This document shows positions 25,444 to 35,350 of a stretch of DNA of 64,000 nucleotides, piece after piece. A program made the translations under genes and the position numbers. The stretch is taken from contig CAVOLE010000008.1 in assembly GCA_963696665.1 (NCBI GenBank), positions 248,001-312,000 on the forward strand, in the 5' to 3' direction. Position 1 is the first letter of the stretch, and the number at the start of each line of letters is the position of its first letter. The stretch is from Roseiarcus sp963696665 (GTDB taxonomy: Bacteria > Pseudomonadota > Alphaproteobacteria > Rhizobiales > Beijerinckiaceae). The notes under the pieces are model-generated. The model saw nothing but the letters and a program-made list of their open reading frames with translations. It had not been told where the DNA came from and did not search any database.

Positions 25444-26736
25444 TCAAAAAGGATTGCAAGTTCCTGGTCGCCTCTCGTCGCCGAAGTCGACTCGGGCTAT
25501 CGCGCTGGTGTTCCAGCCGCGGCCGTTGTCCCCGTAGGCGTCAAAGCCGGTCTCGGTGATCGCCAGCGTGTCCTCGATCTTGATGAACCCTCGCCTAGGA
25601 TGCAAAAGGGTTGTCTCGATCGACAGGACCATCCCGGCTAGAAGGGGCAGATCGGCGTCGTAGGCCGGGTAGCCGACAGGCGTACGGTCGCTCAGGCGGG
25701 GGGCCTCGTGGCCAATGATCCCCATCCCGTGCGCTACGAAGTGGGTGTCAGCAGCAAGAGGGGAGCCCGAGAGGACCGTCTCCACCGCGTCATAAATCTC
25801 GCGCCCGATCATTCCCGCGCGGATGGGCGACCGGGCCCTCTGCTGAATGGTTTCGATCCATCCAAGCAGATCCTCAAGTTCGGCGTCAGGCTTTCCGACG
25901 ATCCCCATCCGGCAAAGGTCGCCGATATAGCCCTCGTAGCGTCCGCCGGAGTTGAGCGAGATGATATCGCCCGACCGCAAAATTTGGTCGCTCGGCGCGC
26001 GGTTGAAGCCCCGCCCGGCGGTGATCAGGCAGTATTCGAAGTTCAACCCACGATCCCGTTCCTCCTGACGCAAGCGAGCCGTCACCTCGTGCTTGGTCAG
26101 TCCCGGACGGCAGGCGTCGAAGGTTGCCAACATCGCATCGATCACGCGCTCGGAGGCCTCACGAATGAGAGTCAACTCCGCCGGGGTCTTGACGGCGCGA
26201 AGGCGCTCCAAGGGCAGGCAGCCGTCGACAAACTGACAACCCGGGAGGCTCGTCCGCAGCGCCTCCATCGCGTCGGCCGGGATGAAGGGAAATTCGACTC
26301 CGATTTTGCCGGAGCGCCCACCCAGCCGCTCAATATGTTTCGCCGCGAGCCCAGCGGCGTCCAGCGTGCCCCAGGATCTGGTCTCCACTTTCGGACACCA
26401 GAAGCGCCCGTTCTCGGCCTCGAAGTCCTCCATCCCGTTGCCGATGTAAACCGCGTCGTCTGGGCGGGCCTTCCGATAGAGAAGGATCGGCAAGTAACGC
26501 TCGATCCCGACCGCATCAAACTGGTCGAAGAAGAAGAAGCGATAGCCGCCCAAGAGATATTGAATGTTATGCTTTGACGTCACGACCAGGATATCGATGC
26601 CGGCGGCGTCAAGAAGATCGTCGAGATGATGAGTGTCGAACGGAAGGGTTAGGCCCGGGCTTGTCTCTGATAGAGCAGACGTGTCGGTCACACTCATCCT
26701 CCCTCGATCTTCGTCCTCTGCACGCCAAGCCGTCAT
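25444..26736 (-). CDS. M24-family metallopeptidase/creatinase-like protein
   Basis: A 430-residue two-domain pita-bread protein: a creatinase-like N-domain (residues ~30-180) and an M24 catalytic domain. Metal-ligand positions are LNSGGRYEGYIGD (the usual first Asp is Asn, the second Asp is kept), His in VAHGMGIIGHEAP, Glu in LSIETTLLHP and Glu in FIKIEDTLAIT. One of five ligands is therefore substituted, which could mean weakened metal binding or a creatinase-like, metal-independent amidinohydrolase. ATG 26736 overlaps the ggt stop (ATGA). ATG 26697, preceded by GAGGGAGG, is an alternative start. It probably acts on peptides or small amidines released by the neighbouring enzymes. Confidence 0.85.
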   Translation of the reverse strand: MTAWRAEDEDRGRMSVTDTSALSETSPGLTLPFDTHHLDDLLDAAGIDILVVTSKHNIQYLLGGYRFFFFDQFDAVGIERYLPILLYRKARPDDAVYIGNGMEDFEAENGRFWCPKVETRSWGTLDAAGLAAKHIERLGGRSGKIGVEFPFIPADAMEALRTSLPGCQFVDGCLPLERLRAVKTPAELTLIREASERVIDAMLATFDACRPGLTKHEVTARLRQEERDRGLNFEYCLITAGRGFNRAPSDQILRSGDIISLNSGGRYEGYIGDLCRMGIVGKPDAELEDLLGWIETIQQRARSPIRAGMIGREIYDAVETVLSGSPLAADTHFVAHGMGIIGHEAPRLSDRTPVGYPAYDADLPLLAGMVLSIETTLLHPRRGFIKIEDTLAITETGFDAYGDNGRGWNTSAIARVDFGDERRPGTCNPF

Positions 26737-28520
26737 CGCCCGATGGCGTAACCCTGCATTCCCCTTGGGTTTGCCGCCGCTTTCAATCGGTCGCCGTCTC
26801 GCGCTGCCGCAACGAGACGTCCCTCGGACCAGTCGGGGCCGATCTCGACGCGATGACCGCGGCGGCGCAGTTCCTCGATCGTTGCTTCAGGAACGCGGCC
26901 TTCGACAACGAGGAGGCCTGGCTTCGCAGCCCGAGGCCAGAAGGACGAGGGAAAATGCTCCGTGTGCCAGGCGGGGGCGTCAATCGATTCCTGCAGATTC
27001 AGTCCGGCATGGACATGCCGGAGAAAGAACTGCGGGATCCATTGATCTTGCTGGTCGCCGCCGGGGGTTCCCCAGGCCAGATAGGGTTCGCCGTCGCGCA
27101 ACGCCATCGTGGGCGAGAGGGTCGAGCGGGGCCGCTTTCCAGGAGCGAGGCAGGATGGGTGGCCCTCCTCCAGCACGAACATCTGGGCGCGTGTGCCAAG
27201 ACAGAAGCCAAGCTCGGGAATGGTCGGGGAGGATTGCAGCCAGCCGCCGGACGGGGTGGCGGCGACCATGTTCCCATGACGGTCGACGATGTCAAAATGA
27301 ACGGTGTCTCCCGCGCTCTGGCCAAGCCGCCCGACAGTCGGCTCGCCGGCGCCGACCGTTTCGCGCTCGCCGATTGCCTCGCGCGCCGCAAACGTTTTGC
27401 CGTATCCAGGAATGACGCCGGGCCGCTGCTCAAGAGACGCTTCGGCGCCGATCAGCTTTCGGCGCCGGTCGTTATAGTCGTCCGAGAGAAGCACATCGAC
27501 AGGCACATCGACGAACGCCGGGTCTCCATAGAACGTGTCCCGATCAGCGAAGGCCAGCTTTGCCGCCTCAACCTGCCAATGGATGAAGTCCGGGCTGGTC
27601 GGATCGAGCCCGTCGAGCGGGAAGGCCTTAAGCAGCGCCAATTGCTGGAGAGCTACGAGACCTTGGCTCCAAGGCCCAGGTTTGAGCACCCGGTAGCGAC
27701 CATAATCGTAGCCGATCGGCGCCTCCACGGACGCCGACCATTTCGCCATATCCGCTCCGGCCAGCACGCCTTGATGGGCGCGGCCCGAGACGTCTCGCAC
27801 TTTCTGGGTTGCGCAGAAGCGATCGATGGCCGCCGCGACGAAGCCTTCCGACCAGATTTTCCTCGCGCGGTCGATTTCAGCCTCGCGATCGCCTCCTCGC
27901 GCCTCATCAACGATGCGGGAATAGGTCTGAGCCAAGACCGGATTACGGAAGAACACGCCGGCTTTCGGCGTCTCGCCCCGGTCAAGCCAAAGCTCGGCCG
28001 AGGTCGGCCAATGATCAAGGAACAGGTCCCTCACCGTCGCAATCGTAGCCGACGCGCGCTCCAACAACGGATGCCCGTCTCGCGCGTATGAGATGGCGGG
28101 AGCGAGCACATCGACGAGCCGCATGACGCCATAGTCGCGCAACATCAACATGAGCGCGTCAAAAGACCCCGGCACGCATGGGGCGAGCAAGCCCGTCCCC
28201 GGCACGAGGTCGAGGCCCAGATAACGGAAATGCGAGAGCGTCGCCCCGCCGGGAGCAGGCCCCTGGCCGCAGATCACCTCTGTCCGCCCGCGCTTCGCAT
28301 CATGAACCAGAATCGGAATATCCCCGCCCGGGCCATTGAGGTGCGGCTCGACGATCTGCAGCGCGAAAGCGGTGGCGACGCCCGCGTCGAAAGCGTTGCC
28401 CCCGCGTTCGAGAACGCCCATGCCGACCGCGGTTGCAATCCAATGCGTGGACGCGACAACTCCAAAGGTCCCATGAATCTCGGGCCGGGTCGTGAATCGA
28501 TTCGGATTGATGAAGCTCAT
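26733..28520 (-). CDS. ggt: Gamma-glutamyltransferase family protein
   Basis: A 595-residue Ntn-hydrolase precursor. GGT motifs are HWIATAVGMGVLERGGNAFDAGVA (split), NGPGGDIPILVHDA, and the autoprocessing/nucleophile segment SAGDTVHFDIVDRHGNMVA, where the Thr becomes the N-terminal catalytic residue. PRSTLSPTMALRDG and WGTPGGDQQDQWI follow. No clear signal peptide is seen from ATG 28520, so it may be cytosolic, as in transport-linked acylase homologues. It would cleave gamma-glutamyl (or acyl) amides. It lies directly after an ABC transporter and near hyuAB genes, which include 5-oxoprolinase relatives, so a gamma-glutamyl/5-oxoproline route is conceivable. Confidence 0.88.
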   Translation of the reverse strand: MSFINPNRFTTRPEIHGTFGVVASTHWIATAVGMGVLERGGNAFDAGVATAFALQIVEPHLNGPGGDIPILVHDAKRGRTEVICGQGPAPGGATLSHFRYLGLDLVPGTGLLAPCVPGSFDALMLMLRDYGVMRLVDVLAPAISYARDGHPLLERASATIATVRDLFLDHWPTSAELWLDRGETPKAGVFFRNPVLAQTYSRIVDEARGGDREAEIDRARKIWSEGFVAAAIDRFCATQKVRDVSGRAHQGVLAGADMAKWSASVEAPIGYDYGRYRVLKPGPWSQGLVALQQLALLKAFPLDGLDPTSPDFIHWQVEAAKLAFADRDTFYGDPAFVDVPVDVLLSDDYNDRRRKLIGAEASLEQRPGVIPGYGKTFAAREAIGERETVGAGEPTVGRLGQSAGDTVHFDIVDRHGNMVAATPSGGWLQSSPTIPELGFCLGTRAQMFVLEEGHPSCLAPGKRPRSTLSPTMALRDGEPYLAWGTPGGDQQDQWIPQFFLRHVHAGLNLQESIDAPAWHTEHFPSSFWPRAAKPGLLVVEGRVPEATIEELRRRGHRVEIGPDWSEGRLVAAARDGDRLKAAANPRGMQGYAIGR

Positions 28521-28604
28521 TCTCGTACTGTCCGCCGAACCCGGGGCCTGCGCCGTTTCCGTCCTGCAGACGTCCCACATTAGACACGCCTGCCTTTGGC
28601 CCAA

Positions 28605-29828
28605 TCAAAATATAGCGAATGATCGAGGCTTGTCTCGGTCGCTAGACGAGCTTCGATCGAACTGAATTTCAGACCGCTTCCCACCGCTGTCCGGCCAGGA
28701 CCGCAAGCGTTCGTTCCGACGCTTTGTCGAACAGAACCAGCCGCTCGGGGCGCAGCAAATCCAAGCCTTCTGACCGCGTTCGTGCAATTCGTTCGACGTC
28801 ACAAGGGCGATCACAGCCTCGCCGTCCGCTGTCGGCTCAAGGCTCTCGCCAAAGCGCAAAACGATATTGTTGACCGAACCCATAGGCTCGACGAGCTCGA
28901 TCTCGGCCGACACACCATCGGCATGCGGCTCGGTCAGCACGGCGATCGCCTCGGGGCGCACTCCGAGGATCAACTCCATCCCCCCCGGCCGGAGCCGAGC
29001 AAGCACATCATCGGCTGCCGGAAGGAGAATAGAGCCAAGCGCCTTCTCATGGCCCTCAAGGCGGATCGCGAGCGATCCATCATGGTTTCGAACAGTCACT
29101 TTGAGCAGATTGATCGACGGCGTCCCCACGAATTTCGCTACGAACACGTTTTGCGGACGATCATAGATCTCCTGCGGCGTCCCGACCTGGATGAGATCGC
29201 CCGCGTTCATGATGCCGATGCGGTTTGAGAGGACGAGCGCCTCCGCCTGATCGTGAGTCACGTAGATAGTCGTGACACGCAAACTTTCGTGGAGCTTTTT
29301 GAGCTCAGTCCTCGTGCGTTCCCGTAACTTGAGATCAAGATTGCTGAGCGGCTCGTCCATCAGGAAAATGTTTGGCCGCCGTATCAGCGCGCGCCCCAGT
29401 GCGACGCGCTGGCGCTGCCCCCCCGAAAGCTCGCCCGGCTTCTTATCCAGAAGAGAACTGATATCGAGCATCCGCGCGACATTCTGGATCCGTCCCTCGA
29501 TTTCGGCCGGCGGAACCCGTTTAACCTCGAGATTGAGCCCCAGGTTTTCGCGCACGGTCATATGCGGGTAGAGCGCGTAGCTTTGGAACACCATGGCGAC
29601 GTCGCGATTGCGCGGATGGGTGTCGGTGAAGTCCCGACCGCCGATAAAAATCCTGCCGGCGGAAGGCGTTTCTAGCCCCGCAATCATCCGCAGAGTGGTG
29701 GTCTTGCCGCAGCCCGAAGGTCCAAGAAGCGTAAAGAACTCGCCGTCCTCAACGTCGAGACTCACGCCGTTGACCGCGGTGAAGCCGGAAGGATAGGCCT
29801 TCTCTAAATTCTGCAATCGCAGCGTCAT
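28605..29828 (-). CDS. Sugar-type ABC transporter ATPase (UgpC/MalK family), altered C-terminus
   Basis: A 407-codon frame. Residues 1-235 hold a full ABC domain (GPSGCGKTTTLRMIAG, SYALYPHMTVRENL, LSGGQRQRVALGRAL, LMDEPLSNLDLKLR, THDQ), followed by the TOBE/OB-fold domain (LGVRPEAIAVL, ELVEPMGSVNNIVL). After HERGQK the frame turns to Cys/Arg-rich nonsense. One added base near 28767 restores LDLLRPERLVLFDKASERTL and a normal end at 28669. So a one-base deletion (or error) replaces the last ~30 residues, while the ATPase core is intact. It energises the MalF/MalG-type permeases. Confidence 0.92.
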   Translation of the reverse strand: MTLRLQNLEKAYPSGFTAVNGVSLDVEDGEFFTLLGPSGCGKTTTLRMIAGLETPSAGRIFIGGRDFTDTHPRNRDVAMVFQSYALYPHMTVRENLGLNLEVKRVPPAEIEGRIQNVARMLDISSLLDKKPGELSGGQRQRVALGRALIRRPNIFLMDEPLSNLDLKLRERTRTELKKLHESLRVTTIYVTHDQAEALVLSNRIGIMNAGDLIQVGTPQEIYDRPQNVFVAKFVGTPSINLLKVTVRNHDGSLAIRLEGHEKALGSILLPAADDVLARLRPGGMELILGVRPEAIAVLTEPHADGVSAEIELVEPMGSVNNIVLRFGESLEPTADGEAVIALVTSNELHERGQKAWICCAPSGWFCSTKRRNERLRSWPDSGGKRSEIQFDRSSSSDRDKPRSFAIF

Positions 29829-29853
29829 GGTTTTCGCTCCGCCGTGCCGTTCA

Positions 29854-30736
29854 TTACTTGACAGCGCCGAGAGTCATGCCGCGGACGATGTGCCGCTGAA
29901 GCAGGAACACGACGACGAGCATCGGCACCACCTGGATCACGACTGCAGCGCTCAATGATCCCCACAGGACAGTATAGGGCTGGACGAACTTTGCGATCGT
30001 CACGGGGACCGTGACGGACTTGAAGGCCGTCAGCATCAGGGCCATCAGATATTCGTTCCACGTGAACACGAAGGTGAAGATTGCGGTCGACGCGATGCCG
30101 GGCATGACGACCGGAACGACGATGCGGCGGATGATTTGCAGCCTCGTGAAGTCCATCGAGCAACGCCGCCTCCTCCAGCGCAACGGGCACGTCGGCCAGG
30201 AAGCCGCGCATCATCCAAATCGCGAAGGGCAGATTGAAAGCGACGTAGATCAAGATCATGCCAAGGTAGGTGTCGAGCAGGTGTAGGTCCTGCCACTGGA
30301 TGTAGAAGGGGATCGCCACCGCGATCGGCGGCAGGAACCGTAAAGATAGGATCCAGAGGGCGATGTGCTTTTCGCCAGGGACTTTCATTCGGCCAAGCGC
30401 GTAGGCGGCGAGCACGGCAAGAACGATGACGACAAAGCAACTGACGAACGTGATCACCAGGCTGTTCATCAGCACACGGGCGAAATCGAACTTCGTGAAC
30501 AGCTCCCAGTAGTTCTCCCCGGTCGGCGTGAAGACGAAACTCGGCGTCGCGCTATTGATCTCCTTGATCGGCTTCAGCGAGGTGAGGACGATCCAGTAGA
30601 CGGGGAAAAGCCACAGGCCGACCACGAATACGGCGGCGATCGTTCCAAGCCTCGGCCAGGAGAAGCCGTCCCCCGCAGCGCGGCGCTTGCCGCGCTCACG
30701 GGTCAATATGGAGGAGATTGCGTGCTGAGCAGTCAT
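29854..30736 (-). pseudogene. Sugar-type ABC transporter permease (MalG family), one-base frameshift
   Basis: From ATG 30736 the first frame gives the N-terminal helix (VFVVGLWLFPVYWIVLTSLK), a periplasmic loop and membrane helices up to VALEEAALLDG. After one extra base near 30152 the other frame continues FTRLQIIRRIVVPVVMPGIA, completing the EAA cytoplasmic loop (E-E-A-A-L-L-D-G-F-T-R-L). It then gives the last helices to MTLGAVK. Joined, it is a complete MalG-like permease of about 293 residues. The shift falls in the ATPase-contact loop, so if real the transporter would be inactive. Four bases separate it from the malF-like gene. Confidence 0.85.
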
Positions 30737-30740
30737 GGCG

Positions 30741-31643
30741 TCACGCCGTCTTCGACAGGAAGCGGAGGAAGATGGCGACAAGCACGTTGACGATCACCAC
30801 CGTGACCCAGGCGATCGCCGACGCCGATCCCATGTCGCCGGACGCGAAGCCGGTGACATAACTGAACAGGCTCAGCACCTCCGTCGTCGAGCCGGGGCCG
30901 CCGCGCGTCATCACAAAGACCAGGTCGAACATGCGGATCGAATCGATGAGTCTGATCAGAACGACGACAAGCAGCACCGGGCGGATCAGGGGAAGGACGA
31001 TGCGCCATAGCTTCTGCCATTCGGTCAGCCCGTCGAGTTCGGCGGCTTCGGTCACCTCCGTCGACACCGACTGCATGCCGGAAAGCAGGATCAGTGCGAC
31101 AAACGGCGTCCATTGCCACACATCGGCGAAGATTACGACAGGCAGCGCCCAGGCTACGCTCACTGTCCAGTCCGGCGAGGGTATGTGAACGATGCGCAAC
31201 AAATAGGTCAGGAGCCCGTAGGTCGGCGCGAAGATGTAGCGGAACGTCAGTCCCATAGCGACTGGTGAGATCAGCACTGGGATCATCAGCAGCGTGCGCA
31301 GCGCGTTCACGCCGCGCATCTTGCGGTCAAGCAGGACTGCGATGGCCAAGCCCAGCATCAGTTCGATCAGCACGGCGGCGGCCGCGAAGACCAACGTGAC
31401 CTGAAAGCTCTGCTTGAAGACGTCGGAATCGAGGAGATCAGTGAAGTTGTCGATGCCGGAGAAGGAAACGAGGTCTCGCCGATATAGAGAATAATTGTGA
31501 AACGCGATCCAGAGCGAATAGATCGTCGGATAGATCGACAGGGCCAGCAGATAGAGAACTGCTGGCCCGAGGAGCAGCAGCGCCACGAGCTTCTCGCGGC
31601 GTTGCCACTGCGGAAGGCTCGCGGCGACGGGCATTGAGCGCAT
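30741..31643 (-). CDS. Sugar-type ABC transporter permease (MalF/UgpA family)
   Basis: A 300-residue inner-membrane protein with six hydrophobic helices. It begins with a cytoplasmic N-terminus (PQWQRREKLVALLLLGPAVL) and has the family stretch LWIAFHNYSLYRRDLVSFSG, TLLMIPVLISPVAMGLTFRY, and the EAA loop EVTEAAELDGLTEWQKLWRI. It forms a heterodimer with the MalG-type permease. Intact. Placed after the solute-binding protein gene with a 5-base gap. Confidence 0.93.
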   Translation of the reverse strand: MRSMPVAASLPQWQRREKLVALLLLGPAVLYLLALSIYPTIYSLWIAFHNYSLYRRDLVSFSGIDNFTDLLDSDVFKQSFQVTLVFAAAAVLIELMLGLAIAVLLDRKMRGVNALRTLLMIPVLISPVAMGLTFRYIFAPTYGLLTYLLRIVHIPSPDWTVSVAWALPVVIFADVWQWTPFVALILLSGMQSVSTEVTEAAELDGLTEWQKLWRIVLPLIRPVLLVVVLIRLIDSIRMFDLVFVMTRGGPGSTTEVLSLFSYVTGFASGDMGSASAIAWVTVVIVNVLVAIFLRFLSKTA

Positions 31644-31648
31644 TCAAC

Positions 31649-33031
31649 TCAGCTCTTGTAGTAACCGCCCTTCGTCATCAGGCGCGTCGCCTGCTTTTGC
31701 ATGTTCTTCAGCGCCTGATCGGGCGCGGTCTGTCCGATGACGACGGCGGCGATCTCGGTGCCGACGATCTCGTAGAGCGCGTTCAATTCCGGAATCGGCA
31801 GGAAGCGTATGGCGACCGGAAGCGACTGCATCATTCCCGCGAAATAGGGGCGGATCTTTGTATATTCCTTCAACAGCGAGAGGCGGGCCGGCTGGCCCGC
31901 GTTCTCGACCCACGCCTTGCCGATCGCCGGGTCCTGCTTGTCGCCGCTGTTGCAGAATTTGATCCATTCCCAGGCGGCGTCTTTGTTGTGCGAATAGACC
32001 GGCATGATCAGACCGAGACCGCCCATATGCGGGGCGTGCCGGCCCTTGGCGTTCGCGCCTTTCGCCACCACCGCGACCTTCCAGACATCCGCGAATTTGG
32101 TGTATTTCGGATCGTTCATGGTCGAGCCGCCCCACTCGAAGGGCGCGTAGGTCCAGGTCCCGTTCAGCATCGCGGTGTTTGCTTCGTCATCCGACGCGTT
32201 GAGCGCGGTCGGCTCCATGAAGGGGTAGAGACGCGTCAGCACGTCCATCGCCTTGTGCCCTTCGTCGGTGTCAAGCTGGACCTTCCAGCCACCCGGCTCC
32301 ATCTTGTCGAACCAGTCGCCGCCATGGCAGCGAAGCAGGGTGATGAAAGCGGTGCCCGCCCAGAAGCCGCGGCGCAGGGTCGTGCCGGTCACCTTCACGC
32401 CGCCCTTGGACAATTCCTTGGCGTTTTCGATGACCTCTTCCCAAGTTTCGGCCGGCTTAAGTCCGGCCTTCTCGAACACGTCGGCGCGATAATATTGCAT
32501 CTGGCAATTGCTGTCGGGAGGCAGTCCGTAAAGCTTCCCGCCCTGCGCCGCCGGCTTGTCGCGGTAAAGATCGAGGACGTTCTCTGGAATGTCGGCAAGG
32601 ATGTCTTTCTTGAAATCCGGATCCTTGTCGAGATAGGGCTCGAGGTTTTCGAGCGCGCCTTCCGCGATGAATTGCGGGGAGTAGTCATAGTCGTCGAAGA
32701 TCACATCATAGCGATCTGACTTCGCTCCCATGGCGACGGCGGTCTTCGCCAGCATATCGCCGATCGGCTCCGCGAAGATCTGAACGTCGATATTCGGAAA
32801 CTTCTTCTTGAACATGGGCAGTACGCCCTTTTCGGGGAATTCCCAGCGCTGGCCTGCTGACGCCCACGACACGATGGTGGTGGTCGCCTGGGCGGATGCG
32901 GAGCCAGCCAACCCGGCCGAAGCCGCAAGGGCCCCAAGACTGCCCGCGCTCAATCCCTTCAGCGCGGACCGCCGCGACAGCGGAGCGCCGAACAATCCCC
33001 GAGGGCTAGCGAAGCCGTTACGTCCATTCAT
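31649..33031 (-). CDS. Sugar-type ABC transporter substrate-binding protein (SBP family 1), Tat-exported
   Basis: A 460-residue periplasmic receptor. The N-terminus has a twin-arginine signal (PLSRRSALKGLSAGSLGA) and cleavage near GSASAQA. It is followed by the family-1 fold: KGVLPMFKKKFPNIDVQIFA, YDVIFDDYDYSPQFIAEGAL, YRADVFEKAGLKPAETWEE, then WTYAPFEWGGSTMN. Tat export suggests folding in the cytoplasm. Family 1 receptors bind sugars, but also glycerol phosphodiesters and amides; ligand unknown. It is the first gene of the transporter block, about 300 bases after hyuB. Confidence 0.92.
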   Translation of the reverse strand: MNGRNGFASPRGLFGAPLSRRSALKGLSAGSLGALAASAGLAGSASAQATTTIVSWASAGQRWEFPEKGVLPMFKKKFPNIDVQIFAEPIGDMLAKTAVAMGAKSDRYDVIFDDYDYSPQFIAEGALENLEPYLDKDPDFKKDILADIPENVLDLYRDKPAAQGGKLYGLPPDSNCQMQYYRADVFEKAGLKPAETWEEVIENAKELSKGGVKVTGTTLRRGFWAGTAFITLLRCHGGDWFDKMEPGGWKVQLDTDEGHKAMDVLTRLYPFMEPTALNASDDEANTAMLNGTWTYAPFEWGGSTMNDPKYTKFADVWKVAVVAKGANAKGRHAPHMGGLGLIMPVYSHNKDAAWEWIKFCNSGDKQDPAIGKAWVENAGQPARLSLLKEYTKIRPYFAGMMQSLPVAIRFLPIPELNALYEIVGTEIAAVVIGQTAPDQALKNMQKQATRLMTKGGYYKS

Positions 33032-33333
33032 GACTCACCTCCGTCTTGCGTAGCACGAAATAACCAGCGGATCGACGAAGAGTGTCAAGCAAAAATCGTG
33101 TAAGCGCAAGATAAATTCTGCACTGGATAAAATTTTTTGGCAAATGGTGCAGTATAATGGTGAGAATGACAACATTATACTTAGCCTTCACTGCGAAATG
33201 AGGCGGGAAGTTAGCACGGGTTTTTAAGTTAATGAAAATACGAGGTTTTTCTATATTAGATACAAGCCAAACAGTTGTACTATGTCTTGATTTGATAAGT
33301 CGTTGAGCGCCATTTCGGACTAACCAGGGCCGT
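33032..33333 (-). other. AT-rich intergenic region, probable promoter for the ABC transporter block
   Basis: About 300 bases between hyuB and the Tat-type binding protein, noticeably more AT-rich than its surroundings (for example TTATACTTAGCC and TTCTATATTAGATAC). No ORF, tRNA or repeat array was seen. It plausibly holds the promoter of the transporter genes; no specific operator could be identified. Confidence 0.4.
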
Positions 33334-35332
33334 TCAACTGCCAACTGGCTCAGAGAGGCGTTCGGGCGAAACGGCGAGATCATGACGGGGGTTCTGCGGA
33401 CGCGCCTTGCCATAAAGGGCGGCGGCCGCCGCGAACGTCACATAGCCTTCGGCGACGTCCTCCTCGACCATAGCCGGGTCGCGATTCGCCGGATCGCCGT
33501 AGCCGCCTCCGCCGGGGGTCCAGAGCAGGACGCGATCGCCGGGCTCAAAGTGGACGTTGGCGTATTTGCTGGTCGAGACCTTGCCGAACAATTCCTTCGT
33601 GGTTCGCCATTCGGCGTCGCCCCGCCGCATGATCCTGGTGCCGCCATTGCCGCCTGGCTCGCCGCCAAACAGAGCGAAAGGCTTCACCTCGTGTCGGTCG
33701 CTGCATTGGCTGCCGGTGATGGGAACTTCGGTGATCAGCAGGGTGCGGCGAAAGCCGAGGCCGCCACGCCATTGACCGGCGCCGCCCGAAGTCGGGGATC
33801 AATTCGAAATTCTCGACCCGGAGAGGAAAGCGGGCCTCGAACACCTCGGTCGGATTAAACCGGCAATTGCCGTTGATGGCGATGACGCAATCGTTGCCAT
33901 CGTGCCCGAATCGTCCACCCCAGCCGCCCGACATCAGATCGTAGCACGCGAAATATTCGTCGTATTCTGGATGCTGGCCGCCGAACACGAAATTTGTGCC
34001 CGTGCAGCTTTCGGACGCCATGGCCCGCTCTGGCTTGCAGGCGCTCATCGCGCCGATCACAATGTTGGCGAGCCTCGGGTGCGTCTCGGTGTTGCCTGCG
34101 ACCAAGGGCCCCGGATAGTCGACGTTCGTCACCTTGCCGGGCGGGGAAACCACCCGGATTGGCCGGAAGCATCCGGAGTTTTTCGGGATCGAGGCGTCGG
34201 TAACGTGCAGCAGCCCGTTGTAGACGGCGCCGGTCGCCACGCCCAGCGTCGCGTTGATCGGCCCCTTCGCCTGTTTCGAACTGCGCGAATAATCGGCGAC
34301 GACCTCGTCGCCCTGGACGTGAAGGTCAATCGCAACCGTATAGGGGACCGCTTCGATCCCGTCGTTCTCGACCACGTCCTCGAAGCTGTAGACCCCGTCG
34401 GGAAACGAGGACAGTTCGGCCCGCATGCGGCGCTCGGAATAATCCATCAGGTCCTCGCAAGTCTTGCGAAAGACATTCAGGCCGTATTTTCCGACAATCT
34501 GCTGGATGCGATTCACGCCAAGATCGACCGCGCCGATCATCGCCCTGAGATCGCCGTAGTTCTGCCGAGGCGTTCTCGTGTTCGCGAGAAGCAGCTTCCA
34601 GACCTCCTCGACGTCGACGCCGGCTTTCTTGATATGGACCGGGGGGACCCGCAGTCCCTCATGGAAGATCTCCGTCGCCTCGCCGCAGAAGGCGCCAGGC
34701 ACCATGCCGCCGATTTCCGCGATATGCCCGATGCAGACGGCAAATCCGAGCAGCTGGCCGTCCGCGAAGAAGGGCTTGAAAAAGGTGTGTTCAGGACAGT
34801 GCAGGCCGCCGCGATAGGGATCGTTGTGCAGCATGACGTCGCCCTCGCGTAGCGAAGCGAAGTCGACTTCCTGGGAGATCGTTTTGATGAGGATGGGCAT
34901 GCCCCCGATCATCGTCGGGCAGAATTCCGCGCAGGCGATCATGTCGCCCTTGGCGTCGGAGAGCGCGCAAGTGAAGTCGAGACCCTCATTGAAGATCGTC
35001 GAGTAGGACGTCTTCATGAGCAGGATGCCCATCTCCCGACAGATGGAGACCATGGTGGAGTCGAGGATGTTCATCATGACAGGATCGGGTGGCGAGCCGT
35101 CCTTCACATGGACTGCGCGGTTCTCGACCGGCATGCGCGGTTGGACGATAGGCAGGCGAATGTCGCGTTCGCCTTCTTCCTTGAGGGTTGACCATTGGAC
35201 GCACCAGTCGGAGCAGAACGTGGCGCTTCGACCTGCGCGCAATCCTGTTGTTCCCGGCCCGAAGACCAGCAGCCCGCAGTTTGCGCATTTGATGTATTTC
35301 TCGATGTAGAAGCCGTTTTCTGAGAAGCGCAT
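33334..35332 (-). pseudogene. hyuB: Hydantoinase B-type subunit with N-terminal zinc ribbon (module 2), one-base frameshift
   Basis: From ATG 35332, residues 1-50 hold four cysteines (C16-x2-C19 and C40-x3-C44) absent from ordinary HyuB proteins. Then comes a standard HyuB core: ICREMGILLMKTSYSTIFNE, FTCALSDAKGDMIACAEFCP, LHNDPYRGGLHCPEHTFF, GHIAEIGGMVPGAFCG, ADYSRSSKQAKGPINATLG. At about 33785 one extra G shifts the frame. Removing it yields FGGAGQWRGGLGFRRTLLIT and continues through PGGGGYGDPANRDP to the stop at 33334. The full protein is about 665 residues. hyuA lies 18 bases upstream. The zinc ribbon recalls the small zinc subunit of acetone/acetophenone carboxylases. Confidence 0.82.
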
Positions 35333-35350
35333 GGTGGATGTCCGGGGCGA

